A DNA stretch of 64,000 bases from Mactromeris polynyma (GCA_032209605.1 JASFXZ010000004.1:34320401-34384400); one strand, 5' to 3'; shown: positions 34,483 through 47,299, counted from the first letter of the stretch. Numbers and translations are program-made. Notes: a model not told the origin generated them from the sequence alone.

Positions 34483-36365
34483 TGGATGGAATACACCACG
34501 GAGCAAGCCAGAAAGCTAGCAACAATGGGCCGAAATAGGGGGGGGGGGAGACATGAATATTATATCGAAGTGAAAGAATTACACATGGTGAAAGGGGAAT
34601 TTAACAAACATCTAAAACATAAATATAACTAAGAGCATATGATCTACACACCATCTGACCAAGTCGGCAATAACTAATCCATAAAAGCCAACATTCATTT
34701 ATTTATTTCATCGGGTTTAACGCCGTTTCTCAACGATATTTCAGTTCCAACATTCATTATTCACCTCAAGTAATGGTAATAGATAAACCTATTTTTAATA
34801 ACACACAGTGATTCATGGAAAAGCAAACATACGGCTATACTATTACTTAAAACTGTCATCAGATGATTGTCGCTGGCGTTAAGTTACCTAAGTATGTATA
34901 CATGCATGAAATGACGTCAAAATTGAAACAAGCAGGAAGGGAAGGATCAAGTTGGTACAGGGGAACGTGTTATGTAAGAGACAATGAGTCTCCGAGGGAA
35001 ACACCAACCTTCCAAACATTTCGGATCGAGGTGGTGTAAGGAAAAATACCTATCGGAGTGGGGAAGTATGGACTTATCTGGATGACAGTCAAAACACAAC
35101 CATGGAGAAGTTATTAAGTGGATTAAATATAGGAAATACGCTTTAACTAATCGTTGAAAATGTCTGTAAAAAGTCATGCGATTTTTATTATGATATAACA
35201 TAAATTATTATTTGGTACAGCGTATAACTTGTTCAAACATCAACACTCACGGACATTGCAATACTTTTGTCTTGACCTGTTTGATATCCATTATGTTGTG
35301 TAAAATGTCACACAGAATACTAACAGCAAAGCGAAAAGCACGGATTCCACGCCAGTCTTGTTTTAATGTGTGTACTTTGTGTATCAAGATTTAGTACACT
35401 TTGGTGTAAGTATTGCTCAGTGACGCACTGTCTTGAAAATAATTAAAATAAGTCAAAATAATGTAGTGACGTTCGTTAAAATTATAATGATTGTTGCAAC
35501 CGTTCGCGCAGAATTTACGCGCTATGAATTAACATTTATTTTATACGGAATAGAACAAATACATTTGTGTGTTTAGTTGGATAATGAATGGGATATACTT
35601 TTTCATGTGTTGGCCTCGTGTTGTAACATTCTACAATGTAAATGTTATACTTCGGATTCGTCTTTGGTGATAATAAACTCTTCTAAGAACTCCGGCTGGG
35701 AGGCTGTTGACGCAGTTTACGTTGCGAGTATTCCGAAATTAGTATAAAATACATACCTATTTATAAATATTGACAAATTTATATAGTATTTTCTGAGATT
35801 ATATTTTAGATTTTGACAGTATGGTTGAAAGTAGAATAGAAACAAAAATAATATAAACACCAAAATGAAATAGAAAGTAACGCTATAGGATTCAAAGAAT
35901 GGCTGTATCGTGATGACTGGATGCGGGAGTTTTAGAAACTTCCCACAAAAGCTCTGGATATATGCGCTTTGACAAATTTAAAACTAACAAAAAGACGCAA
36001 AAGGACAGGTTTGAACCGGGAACTTCGAAAGTCATACAGTGAGTCCCGATTTGGATTACCTGAGTTGTAAGAACTTGTTTGCAATCGAAAATAAATGACA
36101 ATTACGACAGACAGAGATGTTTAATTTTCAAAACTTCATTTGGACGGTATGCGGAAATGAACACCAGAGAATATCGTAAGTATATATTATAGACGTTAAT
36201 GTACGGCGGAATGGGGCATAGTCCTAGAGCCATTTTGCTCACTGCATGTCGATTATCACCACCCGGTCCCGCTCAGCCGTGTATTATCCTCTATGCATTA
36301 CGCCATCCAATTAAACGAGTCCGTACCAATCTAGAGGTCGTGGGTTCAAACACCATGTGAGGTGC
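34483..36365. other. No gene recognised; one SINE-tail scrap
   Basis: At 34705-34748 there is a 44-bp piece of the SINE tail ('TTCATCGGGTTTAACGCCG') seen intact at 7.1 kb. The remainder is AT-rich with no conserved frames, apart from a B-box-like 'GTGGGTTCAAACACC' near 36340. Confidence 0.5.
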
Positions 36366-36546
36366 ATGTTTCCGGCGGCCAGCTCACTTAATCAGTTTTC
36401 CTGGAATTAATTATCAAAATGTACTAATTTGCTCTTTCGACAGCAACTGATAACTTCCCAAGAACAAAACTTGCCTAGCTCGGGTATCAAACCCAGATCT
36501 GCCAGGTGACAGTCTAGCATTTTACCAACTGAGCTAGCATGGCTGG
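36366..36546 (-). mobile_element. tRNA-derived SINE copy (third head type)
   Basis: The minus strand begins 'GCTAGCTCAGTTGGTAAAAT' (A-box region) and 'GGGTTTGATACCCGAGCTAG' (B-box region). The body ends at 'GGCGGCC', close to the body of the 7.1-kb SINE but with a different tRNA head. Target duplications were not identified. Confidence 0.65.
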
Positions 36547-36744
36547 CTCCAGCGCAATGAACGCATAGGAATTGACCGAAACCAAAGGAGATCACTTGAT
36601 CACCTCTCGTCAGTCATACGTCAATAACTTTTCGGTATTACTTTATTGTTATAGCAGTATATTCATTTAACTTAACTATAGTCGTTATCAATGGCAATTG
36701 TTCTCGTTCGGATTATGATTTAAAGCAATCTTAAAACGGAATTA

Positions 36745-36905
36745 AACTGTTGGACGACTGGTTGTGGTCGCTAGCTTTAAATCACTTACCCCTCGCCGCT
36801 TCGGGTTTGAATATCACCCGGCATGTAGAAGTCGTTAATAAGCTATCAAACTGGCTGGCGGAAGGTCGGTAGTTCTATGCCAAAAGTAATGCTAGACGGG
36901 TCATC
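36745..36905 (+). mobile_element. tRNA-derived SINE copy (fourth type)
   Basis: It has a B-box-like 'CGGGTTTGAATATCACCCGG' followed by 'GGCTGGCGGAAGGTCGGTAG'. The order tRNA-like head, 'GCATGT', 'GGAAGGTCGGTGGTTCT' is familiar from a molluscan SINE family. The copy is diverged and its 3' end is unclear. Confidence 0.5.
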
Positions 36906-38300
36906 TTGGGGTTTAAGAGACTTAAAGCCTTGTGAAATATATATAATGTTGGTTTGTAATTCTATTTGTGATTTCAGGAAGTCTTTTAACTTACCCTGTT
37001 ATAAACTGGGCAGATGAGCAAGGACCCTGCTATGTTTCCCGGGAATAAAGACCATTGTTGGAAATAATGTGAAAAAAGTGTCAAGAGTGTTGTTTTAAAG
37101 TGATATGTGTTCATTCTGTGAAAGTGTTGTTATTCAAAATATGGTTTTATAATTCGAATAATTCGATTATTATTCGTATAACTGGATTTAAATCGTCAGA
37201 TCGGTGAGTCAGATTATAATAATGAGTCTGCAATTAACCGTTTGTGCATGCTCTAAAATGCACGACCCCTGCATGTTCAAGTCACCGTGTTTTTCAAAAA
37301 GGTCGGACTTTACAAGTACGCACGAATTGTATATTCTCCCTGTAAGAGTCATTTAACAGGCATGTTTCATTGAAAATTCACCACATTTTATAGCTTATTT
37401 TTTGAGTTATTCTTTAATCTCGGTGCTTCAAGTAATATGTTTACTTTCAGTTCAACTTACTCAACCACATTCACGTGTACGCTGTATCGCATTGGTATTA
37501 AATGTTCAAAGAGTAAACTTATTAAATGCCTTTCAACGCAAGTTTGCAATCATATATATGTCCTGATTATGTTCCTAACAAATTATCTGGTTTCAGTTCC
37601 ATTGTAATGTCTGACCTTTTTCATGTAATCATGTACAGTGTAACATTGCCAGACTAGCCATCTCTTAAAGCAGCAACCTCTCTTCAACAACAGCATACTT
37701 AGACATGTTGTAAGAATTTACTTTGTACTATCAATCTAACCTTTATAAAGCAACAACCTCTCTACTACCGCTAAACGATGTTGCTATGGAGATGTTGCTA
37801 TGGAGATGTTGCTATGGAGATGTTGCTATGAGGATGTTGCACTGTGTACTCAATAAAATAAAAACGCACTCTTTTTCCATTTAAAAAATTCATTTACCTA
37901 TTGTCAGTATTAATTTGTGTTTTAGTTTCTTCTTGCATTTACTATTGATAAGTATCTGAGATAGAAATTAAACTCTTGATTGGAAATGAGATGGTGTGTT
38001 TCTTTTTTATTGAGTATATTTATTTATAAGAGCGAACCGTTTTACTTTGTATTTACATGTATATGATCTTGTATGAGGAAGAATGCTTTATCATTCATCA
38101 TTTTAAATAAATACAGTAAAATAAAATGTTGCATTAAGGAAAAAAATATAATCACAAATATTGTCAGGCTTTTGCATAATGCATAATCTAAAGTATTAAT
38201 ATAGATTGTAACTTGTGTCTAGTTCACATGGAGCTGAGACAGGTAATGATGTGCATGTAAAATAGTAATTTATCATATCTAAGTCTTATGGAAGAGTGAT
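36906..38300. other. No gene recognised; one short tandem repeat
   Basis: At 37777-37842 a 14-bp unit GATGTTGCTATGGA repeats almost five times. Otherwise AT-rich with no supported feature. Confidence 0.6.
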
Positions 38301-38306
38301 CAGCAC

Positions 38307-39369
38307 TGTAGTGCCACATATAGGCCGTGTCGTATTTAGTCCGCGTACGACTTTAATGCGTGACGCATGTAGGTCGTAACGAGGCGAACTATATGCGGCG
38401 AAAGGGCATGGTCGGCATATAGATATTTTATGTATTGTCCTATTTCAAGTCATCATCATCGTCAACATTATCATTGATCACATTTGATCATCATCACCGA
38501 TAATTCATTACACATTATTGATTATTGATCAATATTAATTTATCAACAATAATCGAACACCAGTCATCCAAAGGTGGTCACTAATTAGCGATCACCTAAC
38601 ACCGATAATCGATCACCGTCATTGGTCACAAATAATCGATTACCTACCACTGATTATCGAAATGCGATTTATAAATCAATTAGATTATCAACTATTGATC
38701 ACCTATCATTGATCAACGATTATCGATCAATGGTCACCGATAATCGATATATGATCGTCGATCATCAACAGAAAAATATGCTAAAATAGAATAGTTTGGA
38801 ATAGTGTTGCTTGATTTAAACCCGATCAACAGCTTCGAGCAGTAAAAACGAATAACCATTAACATATAAATTAATTATTATTTGATTACATCGCCACAGC
38901 CGCAGAAGGTAGAACCCCGGATCAAACTGCGACTTTCGGACTGGTATGTAGTGCGAAAATGTGTTTAAACTTATTATTTCTGTGAGGTTTTGTCAAAATC
39001 CACAAAATGTACAATGTAAAAGAATGAAGCGCTTTCAAACAGCTATATGCCTACTATAATGTATTAGTACATAAATGGGGCATAACTCATGGAAAAATCA
39101 TTCGACCGACAGTGGTTAAGGAACATTGGTTATGATGCATAAGTCAGTTTATGTACTTTTCTATTTTATTATATTGTTATCTTATTCAAATATTCGTTTC
39201 AGTAAAAGATTTTAAGAGAAGTGAACTAAATGCTGCACCGAGGCACATGTCCGCCGCATTAAGCTTACGTGAACTAAATGCAGTTCGTGCGTGAACTATA
39301 TGCGGCGAAGTGTGCCGCATTAAGGTCGTACGCGGACTAAATGCGGCACGGCCTATATGTGGCACTACA
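38307..39369. mobile_element. 1.06-kb non-autonomous DNA transposon with 6-bp target duplication
   Basis: The left end TGTAGTGCCACATATAGGCC is the inverse of the right end (GGCCTATATGTGGCACTACA). Homology of the arms continues inward for roughly 45-50 bp with a few mismatches ('AGTCCGCGTACGAC' in both). The right arm continues with further short copies of 'GTGAACTAAATGC'/'GCGGCGAA'. A perfect CAGCAC lies immediately outside each end (38301-38306 and 39370-39375). The centre has an unusual TGATCA/ATCGAT-rich stretch (38450-38765). No transposase frame is present. A 6-bp duplication is uncommon (Dada is one family reported with 6-7 bp), and I do not assign a superfamily. Confidence 0.88.
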
Positions 39370-39375
39370 CAGCAC

Positions 39376-40960
39376 AACAAACTGTTCAAATTTGTGATGG
39401 AAATGTCTTCCAACTTTGTACACTAAAATGCTATAAAAGAGAGAGAATAAGTTGCTACAGGAACGCCACATTCATAAAATATAGAACATGTGACCAATGG
39501 ACCACGGATCCGCCACGTACAACGTATGCTTAATAATGGAAATTGAAATATTCCAATGGATAGGTAATCGTACATGAACAAAGATTCGTTGCGAAACATT
39601 TTGAATTTAAACAACGTAATCAATTTTAAAATCATAAACAGAAAGAACAAGAGTATACTGGTTTTTTGCCCAGGTAATTGGATATATTTTCTTACCAATG
39701 CACCTGAATACTTGTACTGATGCAATGTTCCTGTGATAAGTGTGGTAGTTACATACCCATATATATTTAACACATACCCTTTAGACACAAGACATATCTA
39801 GCTGTAGTTTACGATTTTTAGCATAGGTTTAACTCACAGCATATAGTCTGACATCAACGTATCAAAAATGGTGTCATGTTGAGGAGAAGTTGTAGAACTA
39901 TGTGTAACGAGTGCGTCGTGTATTCATGGAAGTCGAAACTTGCTTGTATCATTGAAGGATTGGCCGTTCTTTACCAGGTATGTCGGCATGTTTTCCTTAC
40001 AAGTACGCAATTTGTTATGTATTTTCAAAGTTGCACGTCCCATGCATGTTCTGTTCACCTTTTTGATTCGATTGTAAAATAACTATTGTATAGCACATGT
40101 ATGTATACTTGAAACAGATCAAATCTGTGTTTCTGTTATTTATAGTACTATCTCATAAAACCTGAAACCTGAATTAATAGATGAGAATTAAGGGGTCTGT
40201 ATAAGGTTGTATGAATTATCCTTTTTGTACCTCATTTTCGATTCTGCTAGAAGGGGGCACTCAAGTGTAATGAATATTCGTGTTGAAGTTTACCCAAGGA
40301 CTGTTGTCTCAATTCAATTTCGTTCGATATGTTTTGGTACGGTGGTATTACTTGAAATGTATATATATACATTGTAATTCGTGCATTGTATGCAAATTCA
40401 AATACAAGTGGTTCAGCATTTGAGGTTAAGGTTATTGTTTGTATTGTGATTCTCTCTCATGACCTGATGTTACAATGGATGAGATTATAGTTTGATTGTT
40501 CTGTTTAAATTGGTGTGTATTTGCACAAAGACATCTTCGGTGAATTTACTGTATACGGGTTTGAGTTGTATCGAAAAGCGTGTGTATGATGTTTCATAAT
40601 ACCATAATGAAATATTTGTTAGCGAACAGAACCATATGATATGTTCTTATGTAATCTGTTTGTATATATTCTAGAAATTGCGTTTCTGGTTGATGAAGGA
40701 AAATCTGTGGTTATCTATGTGTGTTAAAAGTTCGATGTTAAATCAATTAAAAAGTAATGAGACAATCTAAAAAATCTCATATTTGTTAGTTATATCAGAT
40801 ATTTCCGTAAACAATAATCAATTAAAAACGTAATTAAACATGAGTAAACATTAATTCATAAAAATGAACAAAGTTGATAATTTCAGTCACAATTCATTTG
40901 ATTCATAAGAAATTTCCCCATTTCACACATAGTTCATACATTTCATTTACAATTGAACAA
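39376..40960. other. No gene recognised
   Basis: AT-rich. A 68-codon frame at 39876-40082 begins 'MLRRSCRTMCNECVVYSW' and reaches a donor-like CAG|GTATGT at about 39978, but nothing else supports an exon. Confidence 0.45.
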
Positions 40961-40964
40961 CAAA

Positions 40965-41965
40965 CTGCAGCATTCATTAATAGTTCATAGTTTTCTTCAA
41001 CAGTTCACTTATAGTTAATAACATATTTCAATAGTTCACTAACATAATAAACTCCAACCGTTCATTTATAGTTCATGACAAACTTCAACAGTTCAGATAT
41101 TGTTCATAACAAAATTCAACAGTTCACTAATAGTTCATAACAAACTACAACAGTTCACGTATAGTTCATAACAAACTACAACAGTATACTTATAGTTCAT
41201 AACAGACTTCAACAGTTCACTGATAGTTCATAACAAACTACAACAGTTTACTTATAGTTCATAACAAACTACAACAGTTCACTGATAGTTCATAACAAAC
41301 TACAACAGTTTACTTATAGTTCATGACAGACTTCAACAATTCACTTATAGTTCATAGCAGACTACAACAGTTCACTGATAGTTCATAGCATACTTCAACA
41401 GTTCACTGATCGTTCATAGCAGACAACAACAGTTCACTGATAGTTCATAGCAGACTACAACAGTTCACTGATAGTTCATAGCAGACTTCAACAGTTCACT
41501 TATAGTTCATTGCAGACTTCAACAGTTCACTGATCGTTCATAGCAGACTTCAACAGTTCACTGATAGTTCATAGCAGACTTCAACCGTTCACTGATAGTT
41601 CATAGCAGACTTAAACAGTTCACTGATAGTTCATAACAAACTACAACAGTTCACTGATAATTCATAACAAACTACAACAGTTCACTGATAGTTCATAGCA
41701 GACTACAACAGTTCACTGATAGTTCATAGCAGACTTCAACAGTTCACTGATAGTTCATAGCAAACTACAACAGTTCACTGATAGTTCATAGCAGACTACA
41801 ACAGTTCACTGATAGTTCATAACAATCTACAACAGTTTACTGATAGTTCATAGCAGACTTCAACAGTTCACTGATAGTTTATAACAATCTACAACAGTTT
41901 ACTGATAGTTCATAGCAATCTACAACAGTTCACTGATAGTTCATAGCAAACTTCAACTGTTCATT
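40965..41965. repeat. 31-bp minisatellite, about 32 copies
   Basis: The unit is 'CAGTTCACTGATAGTTCAT' plus 'AGCAGACTTCAA'. Copies vary between 'AACAAACTACAA' and 'AGCAGACTTCAA' in the second half, and the left edge decays gradually from about 40965 to 41090. A second, homogeneous block of the same unit lies at 43030-43172. Confidence 0.95.
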
Positions 41966-42529
41966 CTCTTTGTACTTTTCGGCGATAGTTAAACAATCGA
42001 AAATTGAAAAAATATGGAAACAATCATTCGAAAAGCTATACAATACAATTCTTCTATTCTTAATATAATCCACTTGCAGGATTTTGCACTATTGTGTTCT
42101 TCCTGGGAATTGCTTGTCGTTGTATATTTGCTTTCAAGATCACGTTTGTTGATCATGTTTGAAGCTGACGACACGTACAAACGTATCTTATGCAACAAAG
42201 AACACTTTCGATGGCCGCATAAACATTGTCAACATGACTCAGTCTCAATATTTCCTTTATGCGATACCGAGTTCGGTCTTAAATGAGAACCATCTTAACG
42301 ATTTAAACTGATATTTGTTAACCCCACAAATACTGAATTTGCAGCCAAATGTAAATGGTATACTGCTTCATGCTTTGAAAATATAATACAATGTACTGCA
42401 GTTGTTCGTTGTGCTGGAAATATAGTGGCACATACTAGATACATGACCGCTTGTATGTTTACTGGATACAACATACAATATAACTCAATTGCATACAAAT
42501 AAGTTTTAGATTGTTTGCATGAATTTCCA

Positions 42530-43631
42530 AGCGAATTCGACTTGATTGAATGTTTCCCAAACCTACATCTTTAATAATTTTGTGAGAGGATATTTCCAGA
42601 TGTTATCGAAACACCCAATATGCCTTCACGTAAACATTTATTGCTCTGGCATAGTGCGGTAACCACCTTGTCCCACCAATGCGGGTTGGCAGGATCTGTT
42701 TCATCTTCAGCACCTTAAATGCCATCCGCAAGCTTGAAGGGGAAGTTGGAACATTGCAAGTTACCTTTCTTTTCTTTTGGACATTTGCGGTACATGTAGT
42801 ACAGGCCAAGAAGCAAGGATGTTACCATTTCATACAATCTGGGTGCAGATTCTTTGACATAATCTTCATGATTTCAACTTCGCGAATTAACGATTTAAGT
42901 TGAAATCTACAAAAATTCAAAAAGTTTTAAAATGATTTAAAATCAGAGTTCTTGTTAAATAATTTATCGCGGATACACATCTTATAATTATATTGCATGA
43001 AGTTGAAATCGTAAATTCGTGAAATTGAAATAGTTCATAGCAGACTTCAACAGTTCACTTATAGTTCATAGCAGACTTCAACAGTTCACTTATAGTTCAT
43101 AGCAGACTTCAACAGTTCACTTATAGTTCATAGCAGACTTCAACAGTTCACTTATAGTTCATAGCAGACTACAAATTTAATGAATTCAAATTGTGAATTC
43201 ATTAAATTGAATTTGAGAATTCCTGAAGCGTAAGGGCTTTCACCAAGCCTTCCTTCTTAATAATATGTTTGGCGACAGCATGTGCATTCTCATTAAGATC
43301 ACTAGTCTGTCATTTTAAACTTTTGTAAACATTTAGCTGCTCGACTCTGACAGATAGGCACAGTTGTCGCTACCATTTTCACTGCGGATTTGATGTGAGA
43401 TTCGCAGGACTCATGGAATTTAATTCCCTCTAACCTAAGCGAACTTGTGCCTGTGCCCTTGATAAATAATGATTCATTTTCTGGTACGTCCATGGTTTTA
43501 CATGTCGAACGATACGTAGTATATTTGCTGGGTTCATGCATCAGCCAAGTACGACATTGCTGCCGACGTGGAAGAAAAAACCCTCTCACGTTTCTGTTCG
43601 TAAGCCTTCTTGACCTTTGATGGGTGTTCAT
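42530..43631 (-). pseudogene. ZNF862/hAT-like transposase-derived remnant
   Basis: Reading on the minus strand, 43631-43302 gives a zinc-finger-like N-terminal part with 'SLFIKGTGTSSLRLEGIKFH' and 'SCESHIKSA', like the TTF/BED-type segment of ZNF862-like, hAT-related proteins. The frame shifts at about 43300 into 'NENAHAVAKHI'. Further along, 42870-42600 gives 'LLLGLYYMY' in one frame and 'KQILPTRIGGTRWLPHYARA' in another; R-GGTRW is the most conserved motif of that family. The two parts are separated by about 350 bp that contains the second 31-bp repeat block. Frameshifts and loss of the C-terminal dimerisation domain make this a pseudogene. Confidence 0.65.
43030..43172. repeat. 31-bp minisatellite, second block, 4-5 identical copies
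   Basis: 'AGTTCATAGCAGACTTCAAC' plus 'AGTTCACTTAT' repeats with no variation in the first four copies. It is bounded on the left by 'GTGAAATTGAAAT' and on the right by a 15-bp inverted repeat (AATTTAATGAATTCA with its complement, 43174-43208). It lies within the hAT-like remnant, about 1.07 kb from the main array. Confidence 0.93.
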
Positions 43632-43639
43632 GTTTAGGC

Positions 43640-46320
43640 TGTTCTAGCATGCACCATACAAATAACAAGAAACATGGTGTTTTGATTTGTAGTTGATATA
43701 AAGTTCTGTTACCCTAACAAATTGACAAAAAATGAAAATCGGTCAAAGTTTTGCGTACAACGTTATCAATTACTGTGACAAAAGCTAGTCAAGTCGGAAC
43801 ACGAACACGTCTTGCCAGTTCTGAGAGACGAAATGGATTTTACCGACGGCAATTTTACTTGTCCCGGACTTCGGGCAAGGGTGTTATTTCGAAGACGGAA
43901 TCAACAGAACTTGTTCAAAAAGCAATGCTAGTAAACACGCATAAATTACTGATATCAACCTTGGAAAATCATTGTACTTGTTAATTTAATTAGTTCCCTT
44001 GATTCCCACTCATTCTTCTAAGAAATTTCGCTGTCATGTGACAATGTCTGACATGAAAACACATGTGAAAAACTGTATCGGTGTTAAGGAACCTATTGTT
44101 TTCGTTATCATTACGACACATTAAACAATCATTGCCTGTCTGTCAAAATTCCTACTTTCGTTTTCAAAAAATTCGGCTACCTTCGGTTATAAACATGTCA
44201 AATAACAGACTGCCTTTTTTGTAAACTGGACATTAGACGGTTTGAAACTACCATATAGCCGTATGAAAAGATGTAATGTTTTAATGTAATATCGCTTTAA
44301 TGCGTATTTCAAACAACAATTGCCTACGCAATTTTAACAACTGGCGTATGATAAAGGTCCTCTTATATTGACTCTTTTTTATGTTTTTATGTTAGTGATG
44401 TTAATGTTTTGGTACATGGTCGTTGAAAACATGTTAGTTGAGACAGTTAGATAATAAATACATTGTATATATAATTATAATAGAAATCGATTCATGTCAT
44501 GTTTTTGGACATAAATGTGTATATATCTCGTTTTATTACACTGTACTCTGATGTATGGATAACATGTCTTTACATGTTGGATGCAACATTTGATTAACTT
44601 TCAATTGGTCATCGTCTATGAATTCCGGACATACTTTGTTCAAGACATCGCAATTTACCTCAATCCACACCAGGACTGAATGAGTTATATTGAACAAGAC
44701 TGAATATAACAAAATGAATAGCATAACAAAACAATAAATTCCAATAAAAATATATTTCGTAAAAACATAACATTACCAAAATATACATGTATGTACATTT
44801 AAGTATAAAAAGTAACATATTTTGAAGTGGAATTAAAAAATAAAAAAAACACTCAATTTACAAAACAACATCACACATAATTTAATACAAAACACATACA
44901 AAATGTAAAATACGGACCATATAGCGTAGAAAAAACCGTATAAATATATCTGAAGTATTTAAGATATTAAGTACAAAACAACCATGATAATGAATATTCA
45001 CATAGCACACACAAACATCGCTGCACCTTAACACTCATCAAAATGTATATCAGTAATCGGTTCCTGAAACCATCTTTAAAATGTGGTGATGCCAGATTGC
45101 AAGTATGACTTAGATAGTCCAGTCATTCTACGTTAAAAATGGCCAAACCTTCAAATAATTACAACCGAAATGATTTTTGCTGTTTATGAAAGTTAAATGT
45201 ATATATAACAATATATCAAAAGTCTAACAAAATCTAAGTTGCTGAAATACTTGAAATTCGTCTTTTTTAACACCACCTCATTTTTACAAAAATGTCTTTT
45301 TAGTGCCAATATGAAAATGACCACATGTACATCTGTGGAATATTATGTACCGGAAAACTTCTTGACAGCAGAATATTTATATCTAGACTCCATTGAATGT
45401 GTATGTTTACTGTCATATTTTTGCAAGCTGTTCTCTGATTGGCTAGGTACACATACCGAATCGCTTGTCTAAAATACAAATATCAGTTGTGCAAGAGTTA
45501 TAAAGCAATGGGTGATTATGAAGTTTTCAAGATAAGTGCCCAATGGTAAAGGAGAGTATGTAATCCATTATACAAACGTGTCATTACTTCTTCACCAGGT
45601 TTAACTTTTTATTGCTGTGCTACACACGCTGTAAGGAATACACTTGCTACTTGTTATATATGAATTTTATAAGGCAAGACCTTCATAAAAAATACGTTGT
45701 GTCACATCCAGTAAATGAACGAATGAATGAAAGAATGGTAGGATACTACACAATTCAGCTCCAAGTTTAGTTTGAGTACAAGTGGTGTTCCAAGCCTTTT
45801 TATGCTTAATATTGATCGTATTTGTTCCATATACAAATGTCATATTGTGACTGGTAATGTCAGACAAGCAGCATAATACAATTAGGAGGTTTGTATCCTC
45901 CCTACAATGATTGTATCACAACGTGAAGTACAATCAAGTGCAGATAAAAAGGTCAACTTTATCAACTTTACCAGCACTATGAAATACATTACCTCCACTT
46001 TCATCGAAGTACTTGCTTAACATATTGATGAAATACTGCTAGTTATCTATGTTAGTGATGAGATATTCCTTTTGGATTTGAATGGTTTAGATATGAGGAA
46101 TATAACACTTGGATATGTAGTTCCTTAAGTTTTTCTTTGATGAATGATATCTTTTATAGAATGATAGAATTAAAAATCTAATACTCACCTTATTGCCAGC
46201 AGTATTAATAGTGAGTTCATACATTGTTTACATGTGTGTGCTGACGAATTCATCTTGATCAATGGGCGCTTGCGAGTAATATTTATAACATGGTGTACAA
46301 TATGCGCCATTCCTTCAAAG
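43640..46320. other. No gene recognised
   Basis: AT-rich spacer with scattered short frames and no conserved domain or repeat structure. It forms the 3' flank of the cysteine-rich peptide gene. Confidence 0.55.
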
Positions 46321-46332
46321 GTGTTTTTACAT

Positions 46333-46338
46333 TTTATT
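46333..46338 (-). terminator. Polyadenylation signal AATAAA for the cysteine-rich peptide gene
   Basis: AATAAA on the minus strand, about 75 bp beyond the stop codon, in an A-rich stretch. Confidence 0.5.
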
Positions 46339-46413
46339 TTTTTATACAGTATTATTCTAACACATATACTTGAAAACATTTCTGTTGCAATTATTTGAGG
46401 GTTAAAATTAGAT

Positions 46414-46680
46414 TTACTGGAGTGTATTGTCAGATGAAGCGCACACACATCTGGAGCGTTTTGGTCCCTCAATCACGTCACATTCTCCTCCAGCGGCGGC
46501 GCAACGTCCTATGATGTCTCCGCCATTTTGCCTCAAACCACGTGGTATTACGTCATTGCATGTATTCGTTAGGCGGCTAAATCTGCACAGTCTTCTTCTT
46601 CTTTGAGCATTTGTATCGTGAATAAATGATGCAAATATGACAGCTACCAACACAACTACCATAAATCTTGATAATGCCAT
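46414..46680 (-). CDS. Secreted cationic six-cysteine peptide (88 aa), candidate host-defence peptide
   Basis: The protein starts 'MALSRFMVVVLVAVIFASF', a clear signal peptide, with likely cleavage after residue 25 (TNA|Q). The mature part opens with RRRR and has Cys at 32, 41, 60, 67, 78 and 80 (C-x8-C-x18-C-x6-C-x10-C-x-C). Counting side chains gives a net charge near +6. Six cysteines, a terminal C-x-C and strong cationicity fit invertebrate antimicrobial or other secreted cysteine-rich peptides. The spacing lacks the C-x3-C of CS-alpha-beta defensins and does not match big defensins, mytilins or myticins as I know them. The frame is intact, has a good start, an upstream 5' UTR intron and a downstream AATAAA. 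It is the best candidate for a working gene here. Function is inferred, not shown. Confidence 0.75.
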   Translation of the reverse strand: MALSRFMVVVLVAVIFASFIHDTNAQRRRRLCRFSRLTNTCNDVIPRGLRQNGGDIIGRCAAAGGECDVIEGPKRSRCVCASSDNTLQ

Positions 46681-46735
46681 GATTTGAATTGTAGTTGACG
46701 CTAAATTCAGTGTTCGGATACTATTGGTATACTAC

Positions 46736-47223
46736 CTACAAACAAATTTAGATACAATAAAATAACATTCATTTCATAATATACTGAAACTACGCAGTGT
46801 ATACATATACATTATTATATTACATTAATAAATGAGAGCCGTTTATAACAAATTCTTGCGATTTTCTTTCTCGAAAACTTGTATTTTTTTATTAAAATTT
46901 CAACAATTTCCAATGATACTATGATTGGGTTCAGAAACTGCCGTTATACATCACATACACTTCTGAGCCTATACCGAAGAACGTCCTTTATCACACTTAA
47001 CATCCATACCGTAAACGTAATTAAATGATATTAACATTACTAGACATGATAAAGACTTGATAATAAAATGTAGATTGTTATGGTTGATGCATCAATTAAA
47101 AAAAAAATGGTACAATGAATTGATTAAGATTTTATCAGTCGGTATAACGTTTGATTATCAAAAATGAAAAACCATTAATGTTAGAAATATCACATCGTTT
47201 ATTGTAAAATAAATGTAATTTAC
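46736..47223 (-). other. Predicted 5' UTR intron of the cysteine-rich peptide gene
   Basis: On the minus strand the donor is CATAAG|GTAAAT (exon side at 47224) and the acceptor is TTTGTTTGTAG|GTAGT (exon side at 46735), giving a 488-bp intron that ends 55 bp before the start codon. The first exon would be non-coding and begin near 47265. An AATATACT box at about 47292-47299 is a possible TATA element about 30 bp upstream. No transcript evidence is available. Confidence 0.45.
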
Positions 47224-47299
47224 CTTATGTTGTTGAAGTACAGCTTCTAATATTTTGATTCTTCTTTTCAAGTGCTGAACAATGTACAGTCAGTATATT

